From the NCBI RefSeq assembly GCF_024679095.1, contig NC_066522.1, forward strand, positions 7,756,114 through 7,820,113: a DNA stretch of 64,000 bases, in the 5' to 3' direction. Shown one piece after another: positions 24,560 through 37,387 of the stretch. The translations under genes and the position numbers were made by a program. Source of the DNA: Eriocheir sinensis (taxonomy: Eukaryota > Arthropoda > Malacostraca > Decapoda > Varunidae). Each line of letters begins with the position of its first letter. Position 1 is the first letter of the stretch. The notes below the pieces were generated by a model. It was given only the letters and a program-made list of their open reading frames with translations. It was not told the origin of the DNA and ran no database searches.

Positions 24560-25950
24560 CTCTAACTACTTTTTTGCATGCGATGGCTGACTGAGAGGCG
24601 TGTGGATGGCTTAGCGTGTTTTGTATTTTACCTCTTTATGTCTTTACTGCTACATGTATTTCTTTTCTATTACTTTTATCAGAGCATCTATTTAATTCTT
24701 TTTTCTTTTTTTATTTTACGTGCTTTGGCTAACAGAGACGCGTGTGGCTATATGCGGCCTCCCCTCTTCATTTCTCTATTACATGTATTATTTATTATTA
24801 CTTATATAATCATCTTTTTTTTTGTTTGTTTGTTTACTTTTAAGGGAGAGTTCATCTACTTCCTACACACAATGGCTGACTCAGAGATGTGTGAAAGGCT
24901 CAACGTGTATTTACCTCTTCATTAATTATATACTACTTTTATTTTTTATTACTACACTAAATTATTATCTGTTATTCAAGGGAGCGATTATCTAACTCTT
25001 TTGTGTGAAGACTAACTAAGAGACGCGCAAAGGGCTGAGTGTTTCTTTTTTTCTTCTCATATCTTTACTTCCTTTATTGTTTTTATTACATTTATTGTCT
25101 ATTATTTACTTTTCAGGAAGCGTTTCTCTAACCCTTTCGTGTGAAGGCTGACTAAGAGAGGCGCAAAGGGTTGAGTGTTTTTTTTTTTCTTCTCATATCT
25201 TTACTTCCTTTATTGTTTTTATTACATTTGTTATCTATTATTTACTTTTCAGGGAGCGTTTATCTAACTCTCACATGCGAAGACTGACTGAGAGACGTGT
25301 TTAGTGTATTTTATTACCTCTTCATATTCTTGTTACATACATTATTTATTATTATATTTATTTTTTATCAGCTACTTCAGCCGGCGTCTATCTAACTCTT
25401 ACGTGTGATGGATGACTGAAAGACTTGCGAATGGATTGATGTTTTTTTTTTTACTTCTTCATATCTTTATTACAAGTATCATTTATTATCACGTTTATTG
25501 TTTATCATTTACTTCAGCGAGCGTCTATCTAACTCTGACTGAAAGACCTGCGAGCAAATTTTTTTTTTTTACTCCGTCATATCTTAATTACAAGTATCAT
25601 TAAATTATTACGTTCATTGTTAATCATTTACTTCAGCGAGCGTCTGTATAACTCTTACGTGAGAAGATTGATTAAGAGCGATGTGCAAGCGGCTTAATTA
25701 ACACGTCTTCAACTCCTCATTTCTTTGTGCTACATATAGTACTTGTTATTATTACGTTTATTATCTATCATTTACACTTAAGGGAAAGAAAGGCTATCTA
25801 ACTCTTAGGTGTGATGGCTGAGAACCGTGTGAATGGCTTAGTGGCGTGTCCTTACTTCTTCATTCATATCTATATTATTCTACATGGCGTATTTATCTAA
25901 CTCTTACGTATATAGTGACTGACTGAGAGGCGCTTCTTACCTCTTCAGTT
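24560..25950. repeat. Decayed tandem array with TGGCTGACTGAGAGGCGTG units
   Basis: At least nine irregular units of about 110-180 bp share CTAACTCTTACGTGTGATG, GGCTGACTGAGAGGCGTG and a T-rich CTCTTCATATCTTTATTAC part. AT-rich, non-coding. Related text at 20130-20460. Confidence 0.75.
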
Positions 25951-26221
25951 ATCAGAAGCCTCGTGGCACAACACCTCCCTCGCCAAGTAGTTCATCTTCT
26001 TAGTTTTATTTAAAGCAGCGGAAGTTATATTGACATGCTTGAATGAGGGAAGGAGCCATTAGACATGTTCTCTTTCTTTTCTTTTGCCGACGGTGATCAT
26101 GAACTTGCGAGAAACTGAATTATATACCTCTTTTATTAAGTATTGTTTGGTTTGATTTTTTTATGCTTAGAAACTCACCTACTCTCTCGCTCTTTCTACC
26201 TATCTATCTCTCTCTCTCTCC

Positions 26222-26256
<35 letters not shown>

Positions 26257-26551
26257 CGTCTATCTGTCTCTGTCTACTTATCTATCTATTTATCTATCTT
26301 TTTATCTTATTCCTCGTGCTTTACCGACTATATTTCGATTTATTTATTTTTCTCCTTTTTTTGCGCACATTGGAATCCGACGAATATATGTTTACTTCAG
26401 CGGTAGGAGAGGGAGGAAATGAGAGAGGGAGAGGGGGAGGGAAACGATCGAGGGAGAGGGAGAGGGGGAGGGAAACGATGGAGGGAGAGAGGGAGAGGGT
26501 TAGGGACACGATCGAGAGAGAGGGAGAGGGGAGGAAGATTGATTGAGAGAG

Positions 26552-26648
<97 letters not shown>

Positions 26649-26700
26649 GGTGGGGCGGGTTGTCGATGGGTGGGTGGATGGGTGGGTGGGTGGGTGGAGG
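25951..26700. repeat. (CTAT)n, purine tracts and (GA)n
   Basis: (CTAT)n at about 26203-26300, GGGAGAGGGAGAGGGGGAGG-type purine repeats at 26405-26540, (GA)n at about 26551-26643, then (GGGT)n-like at 26665-26698. No gene seen. Confidence 0.85.
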
Positions 26701-27960
<1,260 letters not shown>

Positions 27961-28570
27961 TTTTGTCTTGGCAGAGGAGAGAGATTAGGAAGGAAGGAAG
28001 GACAAAGGGATGAAAGGAAGGAAGGAAGGAAATGAAGAAAGAAAGGAGAGATGGAGGGAAGAAAGGAAGGAAGGGCGGAAGGAAAGTAACCATAGGAGGG
28101 ATGTAAAAAAGGAAGACAGGAAGGAAGAAAGGAAAGAGGGAAGGAAAAGAAAGTTAAGAGGGATTAAATTAAAAAAAGGAGAAAAATAAAACTGACAGGA
28201 GGGATGAGAGGAAGGAAGAAAGGAAAGAGGGAAATAAATGACAAGAGAAATGAAAGGAAGAAAGGAAGGGGAAAGAGGAAAGGGTGGACGGAGAGAAAGG
28301 AGGGGTGAAAGGAAGGAAGAAAGGAACGATAGAGAGAAGGAAGAGAGCATAGAGCGAACGGAGAGATGGAGGGGAAGGAAGAAAAGGACACACACACACA
28401 CTCACACACACACACACACACACACAGGAAGAGATAGATAGAGAGATATAGAGAAAAGAATAGTAAATCCCCCCCCTTCCCCCTCTCTCTCTCCCTGGTC
28501 ATCTTTCCCGAGGAGCGACGTCACTGCCAACTCATTTTTTCCCTCCAAGAGCCAGATTCAAGGTGCCTTT

Positions 28571-28646
<76 letters not shown>

Positions 28647-28690
28647 CCTTCCAGATCTTTCCCTTCCCTCCCTTTTTAACCCTTTTTACG
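27961..28690. repeat. (GGAA)n-like purine tract, (AC)n and (CT)n
   Basis: AAGG/GGAA-rich purine-only DNA at about 27975-28380, (AC)n at 28388-28427 and (CT)n at about 28573-28643. Open frames here are compositional artefacts. Confidence 0.85.
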
Positions 28691-29156
28691 AATCACAGTT
28701 TTTCCCTTTCCTTTCACACCCTCAAGACTTCTATTGTTTACTCACCACATATACTTTTCTCTCCCGTAAGTTTCATTCTCTTACTTACGCAGCATAGTTT
28801 CTCCTCTCCCTTCAAACCCTTTTAAAACATCCTTCTTTTGTTTACCCACCACATATACACTTCTTTCCCATTGCTCTCATTCTCATACTTGGGTTAAACG
28901 GTCTTCTTCCTTACCTTCAAACCCTTTTAAAAACAAACTCGCATCATTTATTCCTTACCCGCTACATTTGCTTACTTTCCCGTTAGTTTCGTTGTCTTAC
29001 TCAGCTCATTATCATATTCATAGTTAGGTATACAGGGTGGTGGTGATTCTAATGGATGAATAAGTCCCCCATTATGTCTAGCTAATCGTTTTCTATGGGC
29101 GCTTTCGTTTGTGAGTTGCTCGAGCACAAGACAACCTGACGTTTCAATTCATTCTA
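28691..29156. other. Non-coding
   Basis: No gene seen. Three diverged units of about 110 bp share CTTTTAAAA and GTTTACCCACCACATATAC-like text (28700-28990). Confidence 0.5.
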
Positions 29157-30940
29157 ATGTGAGTTAACGCTAAAGATTAAAGCCAAGTACCTACACTGCC
29201 TACACGGAGTTACGTATGCGGGGGAATTGAACTTCATCTCTTGTGTAAATCTATGTAAATCAGTTCAATGCAGTTTTCTTGTGTTTAATTTACGACAACG
29301 CCAATATCAGTCAACGCTAAAGATCGAAGTTAAGTACCTACACGGTGTAATGTATAAAGAGGAGTTCAGTCCCAGCACGTTGTTTATGTCACTACGGTAT
29401 TGCCAGGGAGCTCTTTTATGTGTTTGTTTAAGTTTACGACAATTTCAATTTAAGTTAATACTGAAGATAAAAGCTGAATAAGTACACGGAGTTACGTATG
29501 GAAGGGAATTCAATCTTAGCATATTACAAACGTCACATCGGTGCTACCAGGGAAGCTCTATTTATGTGTTTATTAAGTTTACGACAATTTCAATTTAAGT
29601 TAATACTGAAGATAAAAGCTGAATAAGTACACGGAGTTATGTATGGAAGCGAATTCAATCCCAGCACGTCATCTGCGTCACTTCGATGCTACAAGGGGAG
29701 TTTTATTTGCGTGTTTGCTTAAGTTTACGACAATTTCAATACAAGTTAATGCTAAAGATAAAAGCTGAATAAGTACACGGAGTTAGACAATTTCAATTTA
29801 AGTTAATGCTAAAGTTAAAAGCTGAATAAGTACACGGGGTTATGTATGGAAGGGAATTCAATCTCAGCACGTCATCTGCGTCACTTCGGTGCTACCAGGG
29901 GAGTTCTATTTAAGTGTTTGTTTAAGTTTACGATAATTTCATTACAGTTGAATAACCACACAGTTTATGGATGGAAGGAAAAAAATTCCCCAGCGTCATC
30001 TCTGCGTCACTTCGATGCTACAAGGGGAGTTTTATTTGCGTGTTTGTTTAAGTTTACGACAATTTCAATTTAAGTTAATACTGAAGATAAAAGCTGAATG
30101 GGTACACGGAGTTATGTATGGAAGGGAATTCAATCTCAACACATTATCTGCGTCACTTCAGTGCTACCAGGGGAGTTTATTTATGCGTTTGTTTAAGTTT
30201 ACGACAATTTCAACATAAGTTAATGCTAAAGATAACAGCTGAATAAGTACACGGAGTTATGTATGGAAGGGAATTCAATCTCAGCACATTATCTGCGTCA
30301 CTTCGGTGCTACCAGGGGAGTTTTTTTATGCGTTTGTTTAAGTTTACGACAATTTCAACATAAGTTAATGATATTACAAACGTGTTACCAGTGAGCTTTT
30401 TTATATGTTTTTTCCCTTAAGTTTACGGATATTTCAATGAAAGTTAATGCTAAGGATCAGAACTAAGTACCTAGACGAGGTAATGCACGGAGCGGAATTC
30501 AATCTCGGCATAATATCCTTTCGCGTCACTAATGTGTTGCCAGGGAGTTTTTTATGTGCATTTTTAAGACAGTTTCAATATGAGTCAGCGTTGTATTAAT
30601 CATCAAAGCTAAGTACCTACACAAAGTTATGTATGTAAAGGAATTTAATCTCAACATATCATCTTCGTCGCCAGCTCTGTTTTTTATCTGTTTTCTTTTC
30701 TGATTTATGACAGTACTACGGGAATTCAATCTCATCATATTATCTAAAGCTCTATTATGTTACCAGTGCTCTTTTCTTATCCCTGTGTTTCTAAGTGACG
30801 ACAGTTCCATTATAAAGATCATAAATAAGGACTAGGCTACTCGGGGTAATGTATGCAAGGGAATTAAATCTCAGGATATGACCTATACGTCACTTCTGTG
30901 TTGCCAAGGAGAGTTTTATGTTTGTTTTTAGTGTATGACA
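29157..30940. repeat. Satellite-like tandem array, ~145-bp unit
   Basis: The core unit reads GTTTAAGTTTACGACAATTT, AAGTTAATGCTAAAGATAA, TACACGGAGTTATGTATGGA, GGGAATTCAATCTCAGCAC, CATCTGCGTCACTTCGGTGC, ACCAGGGGAGTTTTATT. Starts of TTTACGACAATTTCAA at 29436, 29578, 29725, 30053, 30196 and 30341 give a period of about 143-147 bp, with one shortened unit near 29780. Both ends are more decayed than the middle, as expected for unequal exchange. Confidence 0.9.
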
Positions 30941-30987
30941 TTTGGTGGTGGTGGGTAATAAAGTGTTCGTAGTTAAGACCGTCAAAT

Positions 30988-30989
<2 letters not shown>

Positions 30990-31077
<88 letters not shown>

Positions 31078-31110
31078 AATCTCTCTCGCTCTCTCTCTCT
31101 CTATATCTCT

Positions 31111-31164
<54 letters not shown>
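30990..31164. repeat. (GA)n facing (CT)n: hairpin-forming microsatellite pair
   Basis: About 83 bp of (GA)n, the spacer GTAAAT, then about 80 bp of (CT)n with small interruptions. The two halves are reverse complements and could fold into one long stem. Confidence 0.9.
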
Positions 31165-31170
<6 letters not shown>

Positions 31171-32090
31171 TCACACCCGACCTCTGCTGAGAGAAGGTCG
31201 TGACCTCACCCCGCTGCGCTCCACAACATCGCTTGCCCCGTGTTTTCGTTGTGCTCTTGGGATTCGTTTGTGTGTTCTCGCTAGTGGACCTTGTGTGTTG
31301 CCTGTGATTTCCTGGACACGTGTTTGGTGTGTGTCGCTTGTGGTTTCTGCCTGTGGTTGCCTCTGTGATTTGTGTTTCCGGTGTTTTGCGTGTGATCTGG
31401 CTGTTTCCGGGTGTTCTATGGGTTTCAGAGTGATTCAAGTGTGTTGTGTTTCCGGTGTTTTGCGTGTGTTTTGCTGTTTCTAAGTGTACTGCGTGTGTTT
31501 CAGTGTTTTGAGTGTGCTGTTTTGTTTCCGGTGTTTTTGCGTGATTTGGCTGTTTTTCGAGTGTTCTGCGTTTCGAGAGTGTTGTGTCTCCAGTGCTTTT
31601 GCGTGTGATTTGGCTGTTTATAGTGCTGCCTGTGGTTGCCTCTGTGATTTGTGTTTCCGGTGTTTTTTGCGTGTGATCTGGCTGTTTCCGGGTGTTCTGC
31701 GTGGGTTTCAGAGTGATTCAAGTGTGTTGTGTTTCCGGTGTTTTTGCGTGTGATTTGGCTGCTTCTAAGTGTACTGCGTGTGTTTCAGTGTTTTGAGTGT
31801 GCTGTTTTGTTTCCGGTGTTTTTGCGTGTGATTTGGCTGTTTTTCGAGTGTTCTGCGTTTCGAGTGTGTTGTGTCTCCAGTGCTTTTGCGTGTGATTTGG
31901 CTGTTTATAGTGCTGCCTGTGGTTGCCTCTGTGATTTGTGTTTCCGGTGTTTTTTGCGTGTGATCTGGCTGTTTCCGGGTGTTCTGCGTGGGTTTCAGAG
32001 TGATTCAAGTGTGTTGTGTTTCCGGTGTTTTTGCGTGTGATTTGGCTGCTTCTAAGTGTACTGCGTGTGTTTCAGTGTTTTGAGTATCCC
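31165..32090. repeat. Tandem repeat, ~290-bp unit with ~45-bp subrepeats
   Basis: GCCTGTGGTTGCCTCTGTGA starts copies at about 31350, 31626 and 31917. Each unit contains several TTTCCGGTGTTTTTGCGTGT and GATTTGGCTGTTT subrepeats. Both strands are largely open because stops are rare in the unit. I see no reason to call a gene. Confidence 0.85.
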
Positions 32091-32990
32091 CTAGAGGATT
32101 AACACTTCCTACACCCCTTTCCCTCACCTCACCTAAGCCCCCCCCACCCTCGCTCACCTCACATCCCTTTTGCTCCTCCTCATCCCCTAGAGGATTAGCC
32201 CTTCCTACTCCTCCCTCACCTCCACATATTTCTAAACCCTCCCCCCCTCACTCACCTTACCTCACATCCTATTTACCCATCCCTTCACCCACCTTACCTC
32301 GCCTCTTTCTTAACCTTTCTTGTTCTCACACACCTCACTCACCTCACATCCCTTCCTACTCCTCCTCTCTCCCACTTACCTCCTTTCCCAAACTCCCTCT
32401 CACTCATCTCACCTATTTCCTAATCCTCCTTGATCTCACACTCCTCACTGACCGCCTCCCTTCCCCTCTTACTCACCTCACATCCCTTCCTACTCCTCCT
32501 CTCTCCCACCTCACCTATTTCCTAACCTCCTTGATCTCACACACCTCACTCACCGCCTCTTTCCCCTCTTTACTCACCTCACATCCCTTCCTACTCCTCC
32601 TCTCCCACCTCACCTATTTCCTAACCCTCCTTGATCTCACACACCTCACTCACCGCCTCTTTCCCCTCTTTACTCACCTCACATCTCTTCCTACTCCTCC
32701 TCTCTCCACCTCACCTATTTCCTAACCCTCCTTGATCTCACACACCTCACTCACGCCTCTCTCCCCCCTCTTTACTCACCTCACATCCCTTCCTACTCCT
32801 CCTCTCTCCCACCTCACCTATTTCCTAACCCTCCTTGATCTCACACACCTCCCTTTCCCCCTCTTTACCCACCTCACATCCATTACTACTCCTCCACTCT
32901 CTCACATTTCCTCCATTACTAAACAACCTCTCACACACATCACCCCCTTTCCTAATCCCCTTCACTTTGTGTTTTTATCTCTTTCATTTC
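32091..32990. repeat. C/T-rich tandem repeat, ~100-bp unit, upstream of CR1 ORF1
   Basis: The unit contains CCTCCTTGATCTCACACACC, TTTACTCACCTCACATCCC and TTCCTACTCCTCCTCTC. TGATCTCACA occurs at about 32429, 32532, 32631, 32734 and 32836. It ends in TTCATTTCAGCTAAG, directly before the ORF1 ATG of the CR1-like element, so it may be the 5' UTR or promoter of that element. Confidence 0.85.
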
Positions 32991-32997
32991 AGCTAAG

Positions 32998-33770
32998 ATG
33001 GCGCCTAAGAAGTGCAGTACTTGTAACGGTAGCTTCTCAGCTCACTTTTTTACAGGGCGTTCTGCTGTCTGTCGACTGTGTCTGTCCAGGCAGCATCTCG
33101 AGACAAGATTGCAGGAGCAGGAAGAGAAGATGGAAGAAGGCCAGAATAAAATAATGGAGCTTTCTCTCACCAGGCAGCATCTCGAGACAAGACTGCTGGA
33201 GCAAGAAGAGAAGATGGAAGCAGGTCAGAATAAAATAATAGAGCTTTCGCACTGTTGCCTCCTTGCAGGAATTCATCCAGGCTAACGTTGCTGTGGTGCC
33301 AAACCCTTCTCCAACCGCCCCTTGCCCTCAGCGGTACCGTCGACACCAGCGGACAACACCACGCAACGGGAGGATGCTAGTGGCACCGACCATGATGGCT
33401 TCACCGTCGTGAATGGAGGAGCCAAACCAGCCAGACAAGCGATTTATCCTGTTCATTGCTTCAACAGGTTTGCCATTCTGGAGGAGGAGGACGAGCAGGA
33501 GAGCACCTTCCTGGTGGGTGACTCCATGATTCGCCAGCAGGTCGTTGAGTTCTGCGGCAGAGTTCCTCGTCGAAGACGGAACTATTGCTATCCTGGTGCT
33601 GGGATCGACGACATAACTGCTGCTCTTGAGGAGATCTCCCCCCAGGCTACTAATGATTCACTGTTTGTTATCCACACAGGTACGAACGACGTCACCACGA
33701 CCCGGTCTGAGGAACTCCTGGAGAAGTACCGTAGGCTCATCCAGCAGTATAAGACTAAATCCCTAACATT
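32998..33770 (+). pseudogene. CR1 ORF1: zinc-ribbon/coiled-coil and start of esterase
   Basis: ATGGCGCCTAAG start. KKCSTCNGSFS with CRLC suggests a small zinc finger. A 29-residue segment (SRQHLETRLQEQEEKME) is duplicated and predicted coiled coil. A +1/-1 indel pair at about 33245 and 33325 shifts the frame over a short stretch (ASLQEFIQANVAVVP). The esterase then shows FLVGDSMI (catalytic Ser block) and VIHTGTNDV. Confidence 0.8.
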
Positions 33771-34048
33771 TTGATTTCAGGAGTTCTACCACGGACTTGG
33801 GCGGAGAGCGACTTTTCAGTAAGGCCTTCAGCCTAAACAACCGCTTACAGACTCTTTGCAGGGAGCTTGACGTGGAGTTCCTAAACGCATGGGACAATTT
33901 CTATGGACAAAATGAACTTTTCCACAGGGACGGATTGCACCTTTCTCCCATCGGGGCAGCCAGACTCGGAAGGCTCCTCAACGAAGCAGTGCGTGTCATC
34001 CGAGCAAAAAACGAGTCACGGCCACGTCCCTCCACCCCGCCCGTGTAA
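33771..34048 (+). pseudogene. CR1 ORF1 esterase C-terminal part
   Basis: After two frameshifts near 33770-33800 the esterase continues with SLNNRLQTLCRELDVEFLNA and HRDGLHLSPIGAARLG, the block V Asp-x-x-His of SGNH hydrolases. It ends ...STPPV and TAA at 34048. Confidence 0.8.
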
Positions 34049-34125
34049 ATAGACGCCGTGCATCGCAACAAACCCGTAACCGTGATCCCGCAAGTACCAC
34101 CACCTGTATTACCAAGCCTCTCGAT

Positions 34126-34760
34126 ACCTTAAAAATCCTTAGTTACAATGCGCGTAGCCAAAGAAACAAATTTGATGCACGGAGATGTCTTGCTTTAACA
34201 GAAAATTTTGACATAATTGCTATAACGGAAACATTTATCGAGAGCACAATTATTGATTTATGTTTCGAATACAACATATATGTCTAAAGACTCTTCAACA
34301 AAGATCGTAAACTGTAGAGGCGGTGGCGTCGCCCTTTATGTCAAAAGCTATTTGCAACCCACCGACAAAACACCGGGAAACAGTAACGTTGAACATTTGT
34401 GCGTGCGAGTAAACATTGCAAAAGTCAATTTAAATATATCTGTCACCTACAGACCTCCCGTTCAATCACTCGATGACGACCTTGAAATGTACAGCGTCTT
34501 AAGTCAGTCACTTAATAACAACTACTCACTGATATTAGGAGACTTTAACCTCCCCATATCGACTGGGCGACACTGTCAGGCACAGAAGGCGAGTCACATA
34601 GAATGATCGAATTTCTAGAAGAAAATTATCTAAGCCAAATTGTTTCTGAGCCAACTCGACAAAATAATATACTCGACCTTGTTATAACGACCAAAGATAA
34701 CCTTGTCAGTAGTGTCACGGTAGGAGAACACCTGTTCTTGCGATCATAAATTAGTGCGCG
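34126..34760 (+). pseudogene. CR1 ORF2 endonuclease (EEP) domain
   Basis: LKILSYNARSQRNKFDARR and IIAITETFIE begin the apurinic-endonuclease-like fold. ISVTYRPP and LILGDFNLP follow in another frame (about 34440-34560), then EPTRQNNILDLVIT and DHKLVRVDI. At least two frameshifts and a stop at about 34285. Confidence 0.8.
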
Positions 34761-35246
34761 TGGACATTAAAGCTCAATCATCAGTGACTGAAAATAAAGT
34801 AAAGGTGCCCAATTTCAAAAGAGCTAACTTCGTAGAAATCCGACAAAACTAACAGAAATACAACTATCAGATGACGGCAACGTAGAGGAAGCCTGGCTGT
34901 TTTAAAAATCACTTACTCACTCAGCAGAACACATTCGTCCCCTTGTGCGAGAAGCGAATTAACACTAATAAAGCCCACCGTGGTTTAATAGCGAAATTAA
35001 ACAATCAGTCAATGTGTTAAAATTGTTTTACATGTTAAAGAAACAACAAAGCACGCCCGAGGACATTAGACTCTATAATTATGCCAGGCTAAGAGTAAAT
35101 AGACTAGTAGGTCAGGCAAAGCGTAGACATGAAGAAAATATTGCAGCCAACTGTAAAATAACCCGAAATCTTTCTTCAGTTACATAAACAACAGAAAGGC
35201 GATCAAAAGTGGTATTGGACCTTTAACAAACAGCGACGGTGCACTA

Positions 35247-36882
35247 GTGACTGACAGCCAACACATTGCAAACCTCTTAAACAATTACTTTTCCTCGGTG
35301 TTTAATACTAACAGTCTTCCTCTCGCTACCACCAACACCAGTACTATTGTAAATCTCGAGCATGCATTGCCTAATTTTGAAATAACAACCGATGAAGTCC
35401 TTAAAGCATTCCATTCACTTAAAACAAATAAAAGTCCTGGACCTGACAAAGTATATCCAACTCTGCTGAAAGAAACGAAGAGCGAAATACTCTCCTCCCT
35501 CACAACCGTATTCAATATGTCCTTGCGACAAGGCATCGTCCCTTCAGATTGGAAAAGGCTAACGTGACACCGATTTTCAAGAAAGGAGACAAAAAAGTAC
35601 CAGGTAATTACAGGCCCATTAGTCTAACTTCGGTTGTAGGTAAGCTACTTGAGGGCATAATTAGAGACAAAATTGTGAGTTACCTTGAAAGCCACTCATT
35701 GATTGGGGACTCACAACATGGCTTCAGAAACAAAAGATCCTGCCTATCAAACCTATTAACCTTTTATAACGACCTCTTCACTGTTTATGACGTAACCAAA
35801 TCACTGGACGTAGTCTATCTTGATTTCCAGAAAGCGTTTGATAAAGTCCCGCATCATAAATTACTTTACAAATTAAAGCAAATAGGTATTGACGGTCAAG
35901 TAAACCAATGGATCGCGAATTGGTTGAGCAACAGACAACAAAGAGTAGTGATTGACGGATTTAACTCAGAGTGGGCGCCTGTCACTAGTGGCGTCCCTCA
36001 GGGCTCGGTCCTTGGCCCATTGCTCTTCATTATTTACATCAACGACGTGGATGTTGGACTCAATAACCGCATTAGTAAATTTGCAGACGACACAAAGATT
36101 GGTAACTCGGTTCTCACTGACGAAGACAGGCAAAGCCTCCAAGAGGATTTGCACAAAATTTCAGCTTGGTCGGATAGATGGGAGATGCCCTTTAACGTAG
36201 ACAAGTGCCAGGTCCTTCAAGTTGGAACGAGGAATAAGAAGTTCGAATACGAAATGCGCGGCGTTAAACTCAAAAGCGTTCAATGCGTCAAAGACTTGGG
36301 GTCAAAATCGCGTCAAACCTCAAATTCTCACAGCAATGCATCGATGCAGCAAATAAAGCGAACAGAATGTTGGGCTTCATTAAAAGAAACTTTGTATTCA
36401 AGAATAAAGATGTAATACTCCTGCTCTACAACAGTTTAGTCAGACCCCACTTGGAATATGCGGTACAGTTTTGGTCCCCCACCATGCAAAGGATATTGCT
36501 AAATTAGAAGGTGTTCAGCGTCGGGCAACGAAAATGATCCTTCCTTGCGCAACAAATCCTACGAAGAAAGGCTTTCTATCCTTAACATGTTCTCTTGAGA
36601 AACGTCGCCTGAGGAAAACTGATCGAATGTTTTAAAATACTTAATGGTTTCACGAATGTAGACAGATCAACATTGTTTATGATCGATGACAGTCTGCGCA
36701 CGAGGAACAATGGCGTAAAACTCAGATGTAGACAAGTAAATTCAGATTGCACCAAATTTTTCTTCACCAACGTTGTAGTGCGAGAATGGAATAAGCTTCC
36801 ACCATCAGTGGTCCAGTGTAACACGATTGACTCCTTCAAAAATAAGCTCGACCGTCACTTCCTTCAACTTAATATCAACTAG
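35247..36882 (+). pseudogene. CR1 ORF2 reverse transcriptase
   Basis: Blocks in order: NKSPGPDKVYPTLLKE, FKKGDKKVPGNYRPISLTSV, QHGFRNKRSCLSNLLTFYND, DFQKAFDKVPHHKLL, SGVPQGSVLGPLLFIIYIND, KFADDTKIGN (FADD catalytic box), NVDKCQVLQVG and VKDLG. Frameshifts at about 35555, 36295 and after 36505. The longest intact piece is 35549-36300. Confidence 0.9.
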
Positions 36883-37000
36883 AGCAGAAATGCAACGTTT
36901 TGGAGTCTTCTGATTAATGTAAAATCACTTAGGTTTAAGGACAGACCACCAAGTCTGGACCATGGGGTCTGTGTGGTCTGATTTTCTATGTAAATCTATG

Positions 37001-37043
<43 letters not shown>

Positions 37044-37050
37044 ATTTCCC

Positions 37051-37059
37051 GCTCACGCT
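37051..37059. repeat. Left target-site duplication of I-like element
   Basis: GCTCACGCT, repeated exactly at 42837-42845 directly after the (CAA)n tail. Confidence 0.75.
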
Positions 37060-37387
37060 CCAGTGGCAACACTGTTGGCGGACGTAAACAAACGCCGTGA
37101 ACTTACAGAGTTCATATTTCGCCTTCCCCTGTGTCCCCTGCCTCAAGATACCCAGGGAACAGTGTGATAAGAGTGTGCAGGCACCCGTGGTGGCCACCAT
37201 AGGTAAACACCGCCCTCCTGTGCCCAGGAATACGCAGTCAGGAGCCGGTAAGGGCAAGCGTCATCGCCGTTCCTCCACCTCGTCTGCCGCTTCCAGCGAC
37301 TACTCCTTCCACTCCAGCCCCTCCAAGGGACTCCCTGACGCCCTCCCTGCCCCAGGACGACCCAAGGCTGCACGTACTCACGAAGAC

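Larger units (their letters stand above)
32998..37040 (+). mobile_element. CR1-like LINE with esterase ORF1, near full length but decayed
   Basis: Order: ORF1 N-terminus with CxxC motifs and coiled coil (32998-33290), SGNH esterase (33322-34048), endonuclease (34126-34760), reverse transcriptase (35247-36880), 3' UTR with AGGACAGACCACC, and (CT)n tail (about 37007-37040). At least six frameshifts and several stops, so not active. The esterase in ORF1 is known from some CR1/L2-group elements and supports the clade call. The 3' UTR matches the copy at 626-2118. The two tandem-repeat blocks upstream may belong to it. Confidence 0.88.

Noticed and set aside
31268..32040. Cys/Phe/Val-rich plus-strand and His/Thr-rich minus-strand ORFs
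   Set aside because: Both derive from the 290-bp tandem repeat, which is poor in stop codons on both strands.
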